Notes under the pieces: model-generated
Database searches by the model: none
Told to the model about the DNA's origin: nothing
What the model saw: the letters and a program-made list of their open reading frames with translations, nothing else
Made by a program: the position numbers and the translations under genes
Shown here: piece after piece, positions 1-9,096 of the stretch
How the letters are laid out: each line of letters begins with the position of its first letter
Numbering within the stretch: position 1 is the first letter of the stretch
Origin: Coenobita brevimanus
Lineage: Eukaryota; Arthropoda; Malacostraca; Decapoda; Coenobitidae
DNA: 64,000 nt
Assembly: GCA_032717465.1 (NCBI GenBank)
Contig: CM064697.1
Location: 5,477,533 to 5,541,532, forward strand
Reading direction: 5' to 3'

Positions 1-254
1 TAAGTGGCAATGATGCAGAGACTGAGCTCATTATATAGGGGCCAGCAGAGCTTGATACAACTTGTAATAAGGACGCGCAAATGAAGCGATGGGGACAAAC
101 GGTCGACAATCCCGCACTGAATAACAGAAAGGACGACTTACTCTACTATAACGGTAGAAGGGGGGACTGAGGCAGAACACGCTCGTGATCAAACATGCAG
201 CATACTGTGCGTTAAAATTACACAAAGGATGATGAAATCATAGGCTATGTAACA
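1..254 (-). repeat. 3' LTR of the retrotransposon (partial, cut by window edge)
   Basis: Bases 1-254 match 4643-4897 with a single difference, six versus seven G in the run near 160/4803. The inner boundary is at TGTAACA (248-254), followed directly by the polypurine tract on the minus strand. About 540 bp of this LTR should lie outside the window. Confidence 0.95.
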
Positions 255-3200
255 CCTCCCCACAAAGAAAAAAGAAATTTACAAAGGAAATTTCTTATTA
301 CTCTAAAACAATCTGTATATGGCATTACAGACCATGCAAAGGTCTTTCCTAATGTTACAAAACATGAGATCTCCCTAGCACGTTCAGTCATAGGTACTTG
401 CCAGTATCCCTTTAACAAATCAAACTTACTTATGTACCTAGCCTTTCCGATCTTGTCTATGCAATCTTCTACACGAGGGAGAGGGTAAGTGTCTGTTTTA
501 GTTATCTGATTAACACGTCTGTAGTCGATGCAAAGCCTCTGTGACCCACCTGGCTTAGGGACTAGAGTGACAGGAGAACTCCACTCGCTCTGACAGGGCT
601 CAATCATCTTGTGGTCCAACAGGTAGCCAAGCTCCTTCTGGGTGACAGGAACTTTCACTGGGTTCACACGGTAAGGAGGCAATTTAATTGGCTTTGCGTC
701 TCCAACATCGACATCATGCATCAACACAGTGGTTCTTCCTGGAGTGGCACGGAACACTTGCGGGTACTCCTGCAGTAATGCCGAAAACTCCTGCCTTTCC
801 TTGGGTGGTAGATGAGAAAGCTTAGTCTGGAGATCATTCATGATATCAGGATTCTTCCCCAAACTATCACTCAGGCTCATACTGCATGGGAGAGCTTCAC
901 TTGCAGACTCGGGTGGAACAGCTACAGTGCAGACTGGATTATTTTCGTCCCGCCTGTGATATAACTTTAGCATGTTGATGTGACATAGTTGCTTGCTCTT
1001 TCTACGATCTGGTGTGGCGATGACATAGTTGACATCACTGAGTTTCTTCTCCACGAAATAAGGGCCACTAAACTTGGCTTGAAGAGGTTGCCCATGAACT
1101 GGTAGCAGAATCAAAACCTGATCTCCTGGCTGAAAGTGGCGTAACCTGGACTTCTTATCATACCAAGTCTTCATCTTCTCCTGAGCAGCTCCTAAATTCT
1201 CTCTCGCCAGCTGTAAAGCAGTGGACAGCCGTTCTTTGAAATTCATCACATACTCCAGCAGGTTGACGTCATCTTCCTCCGACAGCCAGCATTCCTTGAG
1301 TAGCTTAAGGGGTCCTCTTACTTCATGGCCAAACAGTAGTTCAAAAGGTGAGAAGCCCAGTGATTCATTTGGAGATTCTCTTGCAGCAAACACAACGAAT
1401 GGAAGACCTTTATCCCAGTCTTTCTGATGTTCCAAACAGTATTTCTTGAGCATCGATTTGAGTGTTTGATGATATCTCTCCAACGCTCCTTGGGTCTGGG
1501 GATGGTAAGCTGAAGACATGATCTGGGAGATGCCCAACTCTTTCAGAGACTGCTTGAAAACATTTGACATGAAATTACTTCCCCGGTCGGACTGTACCTC
1601 CTTGGGCAGACCAAACTTTGTGAAGAACCCTAGCATTTCCTTAACCACGTTCTTTGCTGAGATGTTTCTAAGTGGAATGGCTTCAGGATAACGAGTAGCC
1701 ATATCAATCATGGTCAACACATAAGAAAATCCTGAAGAAGTCTTAGGAAGAGGGCCCACAATATCCACCAACACACGGGTGAAAGGCGCCTCAAAAGGAG
1801 GAATGGGAACTAGAGGTGCAACCTTTTCGGTCTGATTACACTTTCCCACAACTTGACAGGTGTGACAAGACTTACAATACCAGGAAACATCCCTGAAGAT
1901 ACCTGGCCAGTAGAAGTGTTTCAAAATGCGTGCCACAGTCTTCCTCACTCCAAGGTGTCCTGCCAAACTGGAATCATGAGCCACTCGAATGATATCCTGC
2001 CTACAAACACGAGGGATGACAACTTGATGTACAACCTCCCATTCACAGTCGGCTGATGCTGTTGGGGGTCTCCACTTCCTCATAAGTACTCCTGACTTTA
2101 CATAATAACAAGTAGAAGCACCGGCTGACTCTTCTTCACTGTAAGCAGAGTTAGCTAGACCTTTCAACTCAGGGTCAGCAACCTGCAACTCAACCAACTC
2201 TTGACGAGACAAATTATCAACACTACGGGGTACTGCCTCATCTGGTGAGTGGTCCAAATTAGCAAGAAAAGTGTCAGCTAGGATAACATCATCATCATCA
2301 TTATCCTCTAAATCACCAGTAACTTTAGACTTAGCCCTAGTGACAGCACATGCAGGGAACACATCAGGGACATCACAATCCTGGGACGCAGCCACTGGCT
2401 CACTAGACAACTGAGGAGCTGGACACACTTGACTTCCACCAATATCATTTCCAAGTAAGAAAGTTACACCTGACATTGGGAGTGTCTCAACCAACCCAAC
2501 CATAACAGAACCATTAACAAAACCAGACTCTAAATTCACTCTGCACAGAGGAACAGAGAAGTAATTATTCCCTACACCTTGTAAGATTACAGTTTCATCA
2601 GAGGAATTAAAATTAGAGCCTAGAACACTGGTCAGCATAAGGGATTGGCAAGCACCTGTATCACGATATATTTGAACTGATTTCCTGTCATTACTGTCCA
2701 GAGGACTGACAAAACCATCAGACAGGAAATTAGCACATGAACTCTTGAGAGTGTCACCCACGTTACTGCTCAAAAGAGGAGCTCCATCATGAGAATTTAA
2801 GTTACCCCTCAAAGCAGGTTCAGTTAACTCAGTTAAAGAATTCTGGGAACTCTCAAGAGTGGACACTAGACCAATTGACTGAATATTTAAAGACTCCTTT
2901 TTGTTCACATCACGCTGTCTCCTGAAACATCTCTCCGTAGTATGACCAAGCTTACTACAATAAGTACATTTACTTTTCTGAAATCTAGAGGTGAAGCTGG
3001 TATTTACTTCCTGAGAAACATCATCTTTATTCTCTTTCCTGTTACCTGTACTCTGAGTAGAGGCAACGTACTTACTCTCAGCTTTCCCTTTTTCTCTAGA
3101 ATATCTCTTGTGAGTGAGAACATACTCATCAGCTAAAACTGCAGCATCAGACAAATTATCTATTCTTTTCTCATCAAGATATAGGCTTACATCTTTACTA

Positions 3201-4051
3201 ATACACCTTTTGAAGTCCTCCAGCAAAATCATCTGCTTAAATTTGTCAAAATCAGAATCCACATTCTTAGAATTTAACCACTGCTCCAACAAATCTTCTT
3301 TGATTTTTGCATACTCAACATGGGATTGCTTATCTTGCTTGTAAGTTGTCCTAAATTTTACTCTATAGGCTTCAGGAACAAGCTCATAGGCCTTAAGAAT
3401 CAAGCTCTTAACTACATCATAATTATCAGACTGATCCTGAGGCAAAGATGCATAAGTTACTTGAGCTTTACCGGTGAGAACAGTTTGAAGGAGTACTGGC
3501 CAATACTCCTTAGGCCAATTAAAACCTGTAGCTACCCTCTCAAACAACTGAAAATACTTTGTTAAATCAGATTCATTAAAAGGAGGGACAAGTTTAACAT
3601 TTTTAGCCACATCAAAATCATCAGAGCTAGATGATCCAGTTCCACCTTGTTTCATGCGATACTCATGGTCTGCCTGAATCCTGGCAAGTTCAATTTGTGC
3701 CTGAGCCTGTACCTGTGCCTCTTCAATACGAGCATTTGCTTCCTTAACACGAGACTCCGCCTCCTTAGCCTTAGCCTCCTGCAGAGCTAGCTGTAACTTA
3801 GCTAATTCAATCTGCGTTTGCTCATTTGGAGGAGTTACATTAAACAAGCTTTTATTAATCATGCCAACAATTTGATCTTTAGAATGATGAGAGTGAACTG
3901 CAATTCCCAATTGTTGAGCAACAAGCTTAAGTTCATTCTTTGTTCTGTTTTCTATATCACACACTGTTTGCACATTTGACAAAAAATCTTTGGCTTCATC
4001 AAGTGTAGAAATAGTAGCCATCATGAATATATCACAGTCACAAAATATCAA
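245..4051 (-). CDS. Gag-Pol polyprotein (Gag, protease, integrase, truncated reverse transcriptase)
   Basis: A single 1268-codon frame. The ATG pair at 4019-4024 (residues 10-11) is a more natural start than the listed first codon. Residues 60-130 are a charged coiled coil. About 160-330 is a SCAN-like capsid region (FERVATGFNWP, ILKAYELVPEAYR, LLEDFKRC, ADEYVLTHKRYS). About 360-375 is a zinc knuckle (C-x2-C-x4-H-x4-C). An aspartic-protease-like DTGA lies near 462, with LLGND near 530. About 687-729 is the integrase HHCC zinc finger. The integrase core has D near 762, D near 820 (QSDRGSN) and E 36 residues later (GALERYH), giving DD35E. A GPY/F-type module is near 994 (FSGPYFVEKKL). Reverse transcriptase starts near 1087 and includes LCIDYRRVN and FDLLKGYWQVPM. 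The frame departs from the family after FAWSVMP, near residue 1235, and ends ten bases inside the LTR, so the YxDD palm motif and RNase H are missing. Integrase before reverse transcriptase is not the usual Ty3/gypsy order. Confidence 0.92.
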   Translation of the reverse strand: MIFCDCDIFMMATISTLDEAKDFLSNVQTVCDIENRTKNELKLVAQQLGIAVHSHHSKDQIVGMINKSLFNVTPPNEQTQIELAKLQLALQEAKAKEAESRVKEANARIEEAQVQAQAQIELARIQADHEYRMKQGGTGSSSSDDFDVAKNVKLVPPFNESDLTKYFQLFERVATGFNWPKEYWPVLLQTVLTGKAQVTYASLPQDQSDNYDVVKSLILKAYELVPEAYRVKFRTTYKQDKQSHVEYAKIKEDLLEQWLNSKNVDSDFDKFKQMILLEDFKRCISKDVSLYLDEKRIDNLSDAAVLADEYVLTHKRYSREKGKAESKYVASTQSTGNRKENKDDVSQEVNTSFTSRFQKSKCTYCSKLGHTTERCFRRQRDVNKKESLNIQSIGLVSTLESSQNSLTELTEPALRGNLNSHDGAPLLSSNVGDTLKSSCANFLSDGFVSPLDSNDRKSVQIYRDTGACQSLMLTSVLGSNFNSSDETVILQGVGNNYFSVPLCRVNLESGFVNGSVMVGLVETLPMSGVTFLLGNDIGGSQVCPAPQLSSEPVAASQDCDVPDVFPACAVTRAKSKVTGDLEDNDDDDVILADTFLANLDHSPDEAVPRSVDNLSRQELVELQVADPELKGLANSAYSEEESAGASTCYYVKSGVLMRKWRPPTASADCEWEVVHQVVIPRVCRQDIIRVAHDSSLAGHLGVRKTVARILKHFYWPGIFRDVSWYCKSCHTCQVVGKCNQTEKVAPLVPIPPFEAPFTRVLVDIVGPLPKTSSGFSYVLTMIDMATRYPEAIPLRNISAKNVVKEMLGFFTKFGLPKEVQSDRGSNFMSNVFKQSLKELGISQIMSSAYHPQTQGALERYHQTLKSMLKKYCLEHQKDWDKGLPFVVFAARESPNESLGFSPFELLFGHEVRGPLKLLKECWLSEEDDVNLLEYVMNFKERLSTALQLARENLGAAQEKMKTWYDKKSRLRHFQPGDQVLILLPVHGQPLQAKFSGPYFVEKKLSDVNYVIATPDRRKSKQLCHINMLKLYHRRDENNPVCTVAVPPESASEALPCSMSLSDSLGKNPDIMNDLQTKLSHLPPKERQEFSALLQEYPQVFRATPGRTTVLMHDVDVGDAKPIKLPPYRVNPVKVPVTQKELGYLLDHKMIEPCQSEWSSPVTLVPKPGGSQRLCIDYRRVNQITKTDTYPLPRVEDCIDKIGKARYISKFDLLKGYWQVPMTERAREISCFVTLGKTFAWSVMPYTDCFRVIRNFLCKFLFSLWGGVT
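255..263 (-). other. Polypurine tract for plus-strand priming
   Basis: Read on the minus strand this is GTGGGGAGG, directly abutting the TGTTAC start of the 3' LTR. That is the standard place and composition for the plus-strand primer of an LTR retrotransposon. Confidence 0.75.
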
Positions 4052-4089
4052 ACAATATCCTTATGATAATATCCTGAATATCCTGATAT

Positions 4090-4099
4090 GAGGTCGCCA
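4090..4099 (-). other. Candidate primer-binding site
   Basis: Six bases inside the 5' LTR the minus strand reads TGGCGACCTC. TGG is the complement of a tRNA CCA end, and TGGCGACC-type sites are used by some Ty3/gypsy elements. Only about eight bases look tRNA-complementary by eye, so the tRNA identity is not established. Confidence 0.45.
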
Positions 4100-4105
4100 A
4101 ATTTA

Positions 4106-4897
4106 TGTTACGGAACAGAGAAAGATAATGTACACTTTAAGTGAGAATACGAAGAGTCACTACTGTCCCGTAAAGTTCCAGGTTCAAAACAAAAGAGTTA
4201 GGTAAAATTACAAGTTAAAGTTTAATGCTTAAATTAACAACAAAACATTCAGGACTCATAAAGATAATGTAATGGCAAATAAACAGGTTAAATATATGGT
4301 TAACTGCAATAGCCTCTATTAACACGAAATTAGCAAGAATAAATTTATCTAAGTCAGCCCTGATAAAAATGAGATACCAGATAATACTCAGTGAATGCCA
4401 GATAAATAATTACAGATACAAACTATTATCAAAAATGACTGACATAAAGATCCATACATGAATCACAAAAACCTCACTAAGCCTACAAATTAAACTTATG
4501 CTATACAGTACAAGAAAAAATGCAACAACAGTTATACTCAAATTACACACAGCTGCTAGATGGTTGGAGATTTCTTGAGCACTCACAATAATAATATCTG
4601 TACAGGGGAGGACAGAGATGTGAACAAAATGAGGAGTAGATCTAAGTGGCAATGATGCAGAGACTGAGCTCATTATATAGGGGCCAGCAGAGCTTGATAC
4701 AACTTGTAATAAGGACGCGCAAATGAAGCGATGGGGACAAACGGTCGACAATCCCGCACTGAATAACAGAAAGGACGACTTACTCTACTATAACGGTAGA
4801 AGGGGGGGACTGAGGCAGAACACGCTCGTGATCAAACATGCAGCATACTGTGCGTTAAAATTACACAAAGGATGATGAAATCATAGGCTATGTAACA
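4106..4897 (-). repeat. 5' LTR of the retrotransposon (complete, 792 bp)
   Basis: It begins TGTTACATAG and ends TTCCGTAACA on the minus strand, so both ends carry the six-base inverted repeat TGTTAC/GTAACA. It is long for a gypsy LTR and AT-rich in its R/U5-proximal half. Confidence 0.9.
4671..4681 (-). promoter_or_regulatory. TATA-like element of the LTR promoter
   Basis: On the minus strand the LTR reads CCTATATAATG about 217 bases after its start, a reasonable TATA box for U3. The same site is present in the partial 3' LTR at 29-39. Promoter function is inferred from position only. Confidence 0.45.
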
Positions 4898-4945
4898 GTA
4901 TGTATATAGATTGATAGACAGATAGATAGAAAGATAGATATATTT
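4898..4945 (+). repeat. Degenerate (GATA)n tract
   Basis: Interrupted GATA/GACA tetranucleotides lie directly against the retrotransposon end. Confidence 0.8.
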
Positions 4946-5158
4946 GGCGCCTGGTGGTTTAGTGGGTAATTATTGCGCTCCAATCGGACTGAGCCGGTGA
5001 AGGTTTATATCCAGAGGGTGGTTGGGGTTGACTGCTCATGTAATGCCACTCAGGGATGAGTGAGGCTGGTCACTCTCATCTTAAATGTCGGGACCAACTG
5101 TCTAGCCCCAGGCTCCTACGCTCCGCATGGGGCAATGTAGGATTGGATGATGGATGGA
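4946..5158 (+). repeat. tRNA-headed SINE-like element
   Basis: The first 70 bases look like a degenerate tRNA, with an A-box-like TGGTTTAGTGGGTAA and a B-box-like AGGTTTATATCC at 5000-5012. They are followed by about 140 bp of unrelated body and a tail of GATG/GATA tetranucleotides. This is the usual layout of a tRNA-derived SINE. I see no second copy in the window. Confidence 0.5.
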
Positions 5159-5159
5159 T

Positions 5160-5165
5160 ATACTG

Positions 5166-5201
<36 letters not shown>
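5160..5201 (+). repeat. (TA)n microsatellite
   Basis: About 16 uninterrupted TA units, ending where the LINE fragment begins. Confidence 0.95.
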
Positions 5202-5203
<2 letters not shown>

Positions 5204-5205
<2 letters not shown>

Positions 5206-5517
5206 GTTGTGGTATGGATGTGATAGAAAGTGTTATGAGGAACACACTGAGGTGGTCTGGTCATGTGAAGAGGATGGAGGGTGAAAGACTGACGAAGAGA
5301 GTGTATGTGAGTGAGGTGGAGGGAGGAAGAGGGAGGGGGAGGCCAAGGATGAGATGGAGGGATGGGGTGGAAAGGTATATGAGAGAGGGGTGTGTGAGTT
5401 GGGAGCAGGGCAGTGAAATGGCGGGGGACAGGACGACGTGGAGGCGATTTGTTTCTGGCCACCCCAAACGGGATTGAGGCGTCTGGCAATAGATAGATAG
5501 ATAGAGAGATAGATAGA

Positions 5518-5518
<1 letters not shown>
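5204..5518 (+). mobile_element. 5'-truncated RTE-like LINE copy (3' end only)
   Basis: Bases 5204-5477 encode the last about 90 residues of the LINE protein found complete at 17.3-19.7 kb (SVMRNTLRWSGHVKRMEGE through GHPKRD and stop), with scattered substitutions. The 3' untranslated part is only about a dozen bases (GGCGTCTGGCA) before an (ATAG)n tail. Truncation at the 5' side is typical of target-primed reverse transcription. Confidence 0.9.

Positions 5519-5519
<1 letters not shown>

Positions 5520-5596
<77 letters not shown>
5520..5596 (+). repeat. (GT)n microsatellite
   Basis: An uninterrupted run of about 38 GT units, directly downstream of the LINE (ATAG)n tail. Reading frames across it are artefacts. 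Confidence 0.98.
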
Positions 5597-5599
<3 letters not shown>

Positions 5600-6105
5600 C
5601 AGCTGTACATCCTCAAGACAATGACTCTCTGATAACACCCTGATAAATTCGCAAGTTATCATTTTATCAACGAATTATTAATCATGCGGTTGAACCTCGA
5701 ATAGCACTCATAAATTTTTTTTAATAATTCCGTGTTTTACTGAATAACGTAACATTACAGTACATCTAGCATTTGAATACACGTGAACATTTCTTTCTTA
5801 CATAACATCCTACCTCATCGAATAGAAAAACAACAGGTGGTATGATAAAGTTATTATGAAAATTAAAAACATTTAACGACCGATTTACCCAACGTTTCCT
5901 CAGAAAGAACGTAAATTCCTAGACTGACAAAATGATCTATCGCTTTTCGGGTAACATCCTAGAGGTATCCGTTTTTCAGAGATGCTACAGGTATTTCACA
6001 AACCCGCCCCTCAGTCAGGACGGCACCGTGGGAACTGTAGGAAAAAATGGATAAAAACTGTTCCGCAGCAGATACCGGCTTGCTGCTTCCTCGTTATCGC
6101 ACTAT
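5597..6105. other. No supportable feature
   Basis: AT-rich unique sequence. I see no credible coding frame, splice pattern or repeat. Confidence 0.6.
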
Positions 6106-6317
6106 CTTTCCACAAGGTTTTACTGACTCTTGTTTCTACGTTGCAATTTCTTACTTACATCTTTCCACAAGGTTTTACTGGCTCTTGCTTCTACGTTGCA
6201 ATTTCTTACCTACATCTTTCCACAAGGTTTTACTGACTCTTGCTTCTACGTTGCAATTCCTTACATCTATCCACAAGGTTTTACTGACTCTTGCTTCTAC
6301 GTTGCAATTTCTTAGTT
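6106..6317 (+). repeat. 55-bp tandem repeat, about four copies
   Basis: Units start CTTTCCACAAGGTTTTACTG and end near TTGCAATTTCTTAC at 6106, 6161, 6216 and about 6267. The last two are a few bases shorter. Copies differ at only a few positions. The short frames over it translate the repeat. Confidence 0.93.
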
Positions 6318-7334
6318 TTCTCTCATGCATGGACCTGTAGCCCTGTTTTATTACAATAAATGTTTTTGTTGTCAAAGTATTTTGTCTCGGACAAATACAT
6401 GCTGTGCATTTACTAAGTCGTGTTTTCGTAAAAATGAAGGCTACACATTGGCCTCGTACAGCCAGTTACAATACCTAACATAACGTGAACCAACTTTTTC
6501 TAACCTAATTAAACAAAATCCAAGCGAACCTAATCAAACTTCAATCAAACATGTGCTTAGAAGGAAAATATAACCACTCCATAGAAAAACTGAACTATAG
6601 CCATGAAGGCTAAAAAGGTATTGCACAAACACTAGATCACAAATACCGATGCTGGAAAGTAATGCACAAGGACTCATAAAAGCCATAATAAATTCACTAG
6701 CGGCTCAAGTTTATAAGTGACAGCTAGGAAATATAATACTGTACACTCCCTGGCACTTAATGCTGGTCTCAACTAGTGACTGTGCATTACGACTGGTCGA
6801 TTTCAAGCAGACTGGGTTCAAATTCTCTCCTTCCTTGGCAAACAAAATTTGCTTACTCCACACAAATTCAAGTTCACTGTTATAGATGACATGAAAGCGT
6901 TCCCCAGCTAAAATCCCCTACCCCTCCCTCTTAACTACTATGACATGCTTAACGAGCCCACGGCCCACAAATACAATCCAATACTTGTTTACGATGAGAG
7001 GTTCCGGTGTACAGGAAGGTAAGGAGAGTATTTTGGAATGGGTACCCAGAATGCCAAAGTCAAAACCCTTGTTCCACAGAAGCTACATATTGCGCTGGAG
7101 AGGTTAATATTTGTCATTCATCAGTTACTTCTTTTAATACCAATATATTTAACTATAAATAACTATATATAACTCTATAACTATCTACTGTATAACTATC
7201 ACCATTATCTAATCACCTTGTTGTGTCCCTCATTCACCTTGATTATATTTGGATTGTTTAAGTATTTATTCTCTGTGATAAACAGTTCAATTTATCTTCA
7301 GTGTTAACAGCCAGGACGGATGGACTGTGGACTC
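6318..7334. other. Mostly featureless; weak tRNA-like patch near 6760-6830
   Basis: No coding region is supported. Bases 6814-6825 read GGGTTCAAATTC, close to a tRNA B box, with a poor A-box candidate about 45 bases upstream. This may be an eroded SINE head. Confidence 0.4.
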
Positions 7335-7342
7335 TCTCTCTT

Positions 7343-7382
<40 letters not shown>
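7335..7382 (+). repeat. Compound (CT)n(CA)n microsatellite
   Basis: About 30 bp of CT followed by about 22 bp of CA. Confidence 0.95.
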
Positions 7383-7390
<8 letters not shown>

Positions 7391-8099
7391 CTGAATATCC
7401 TCAAAAGACGCTTCTACTAAGGTATTCAGAAGTACTAAGATGTTGGTCTGTGTATCTCAAGACAATGTAATGCAGACCTTGACTACTTCCTGCACACCAA
7501 CTACTGAATCAGGTAAACCACGTATTCACTACCGAGATGAGAGTGTGCCACAGTATACCTCAACCCTCTGACTACACCGGGTCTCTCACAGCTGAAGGAA
7601 ATCGTCTGGCGCTAGGGGGAAAAAATACCAAGCCCTTAACTCTTGGAGGAAAACAAAGGAAAATCATGTGAGCTTTTAACCTTTTAGCAATGCCATTTTT
7701 TTGGTGAATATAATCGCCTAGTATTAATAGAAATAAAGTTTTAGAGTCGTAGTTGAAATGACCTTTTCAGACTGCGTAATACCTCCTCCTCGGGGATTTA
7801 TTCTGCTCACTATACCCCGATATCCTCTAAATGCAACAACTGTCAATAAAAAAAAATATATAAAGATAATCCGAGAGAATGATGAGGCGCAACACGCATA
7901 ATAATTCGCCAAGGAAAAGGAACTACGAAGCCTATTTTGCCAGTTATAATCAAGCACATAATTTGATTGCTGGGTTGGCGTCACTTCCCCCAGGCAACGG
8001 TGAGTCTCGTGCCGCACATCACTACCACAACCGACCGTACGGCGACCACGACCTTGGTAGTTCCTGTTATGAGTTATGTGAGCCGGCGTGGGAAGCGGA
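7383..8099. other. No supportable feature
   Basis: Unique sequence without a convincing gene or repeat. Confidence 0.5.
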
Positions 8100-9090
8100 G
8101 GGGTGAGGAGGTGACGTGGTGTGGGAGGGGAGAGCAGGAGGGGAGCAGGGAGAGATGAGTAGGGAAGGGAGTGAAGGGGAAAGGAAATGGAAGGAGAAAT
8201 GAGTAGTGTAGGGAAAGGGTAGGAAGCAGTGAGGTGCGGAGGTGATGTGGTATGGGGAAGGGAGCCGGGGAGGTGCAGGGAGATGAGTAGAGAAATGGGT
8301 GAAGGAGAAAGGAATGGGTGGGAGAAATGAGTAGAGCAGGAAAGGTGTAGGGAGAGATGACTCGAGAAAGGAGTGAAAGGGAAAAGAATAGGAGGGAGAA
8401 ATGAGTAGAGTAGGAACGGAGTAAGAGGAGATGACCCGAGAAGGGAGTGAAGGGGAAAAGAATGGGAGGGAGAAATGAGCAAAGCACGGAGGGAGCAGGG
8501 AAAGATGAATAGGGAAGGGGGTGAAGGAGAGAAGAATGGAAGGAAGAAATGAGTAGGGCACAAAAGATGAGCATCAGTATCGTCAATAGTAGGTCCACTG
8601 CAAGAACAGATCTTTCCTGTGAGAGATGAGAAGGGAAGAGAAATGGCAAAGAAAAGATGAAAAGGGAGGGGAGTGAAACAGGAAAGGAACTGAAGGAAGA
8701 GAAGAGTAGGGAGGAGAGATGAGAAAGGGGCGAAAACAGAAGAAAGATGAGTAGGATGGAGATGATAAGGGAGAGATGAACAGGGAGAGGAAGGGAGAAA
8801 AAAAAAAGAAAAAAAAAAAAAAGGAAAGCATGGAGAGTGAAGGAGAGACGACCAGTTGGAGAAGATGACCAGGAGCGGGGGATGAGGAGGAAATGAGTAG
8901 TTAGGAAAGCTGGAACGTGAATGGGAAAGGAATAGTTGCCAAAGGGGAATGAAGGGGACAGGGTATACCAGGGGGAAATGACTAAGGAGGGGAAGTGAGT
9001 AAAGCTGAGTAGTGGGAAGGAAATTATGAGCGATGATGAGAAGAGGAAAATGTAAGGAGAGCAGAGAACGATGTCAAGATGGAAATCAAC
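8100..9090 (+). repeat. Polypurine region with degenerate ~75-bp tandem units
   Basis: The plus strand is almost only A and G for nearly 1 kb. Between about 8150 and 8570 a degenerate unit of roughly 70-80 bp recurs around five times, recognisable by GAGATGA, GGAGTGAA, GGGAGAAATGAG and AGTAGAG. The long proline/serine/leucine frames on the minus strand come from this composition and are not genes. Confidence 0.8.
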
Positions 9091-9096
9091 ACGAGG

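Larger units (their letters stand above)
1..4897 (-). mobile_element. LTR retrotransposon, Ty3/gypsy superfamily, GMR1-like domain order
   Basis: The element reads on the minus strand. Its 5' LTR is at the right (4106-4897) and its 3' LTR is cut by the window start (1-254). The LTR ends form the short inverted pair TGTTAC...GTAACA. A primer-binding-site candidate and a polypurine tract sit at the expected inner edges. Between them is one long Gag-Pol frame. Over the 254 bp that can be compared the two LTRs differ only by one G in a G run, so the insertion is young. The coding part is nevertheless defective: reverse transcriptase stops before its catalytic YxDD region and there is no RNase H. 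The copy therefore cannot be autonomous, and was probably mobilised in trans or deleted during its last reverse transcription. The right flank begins GTATG; its target duplication partner lies outside the window. Confidence 0.93.
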
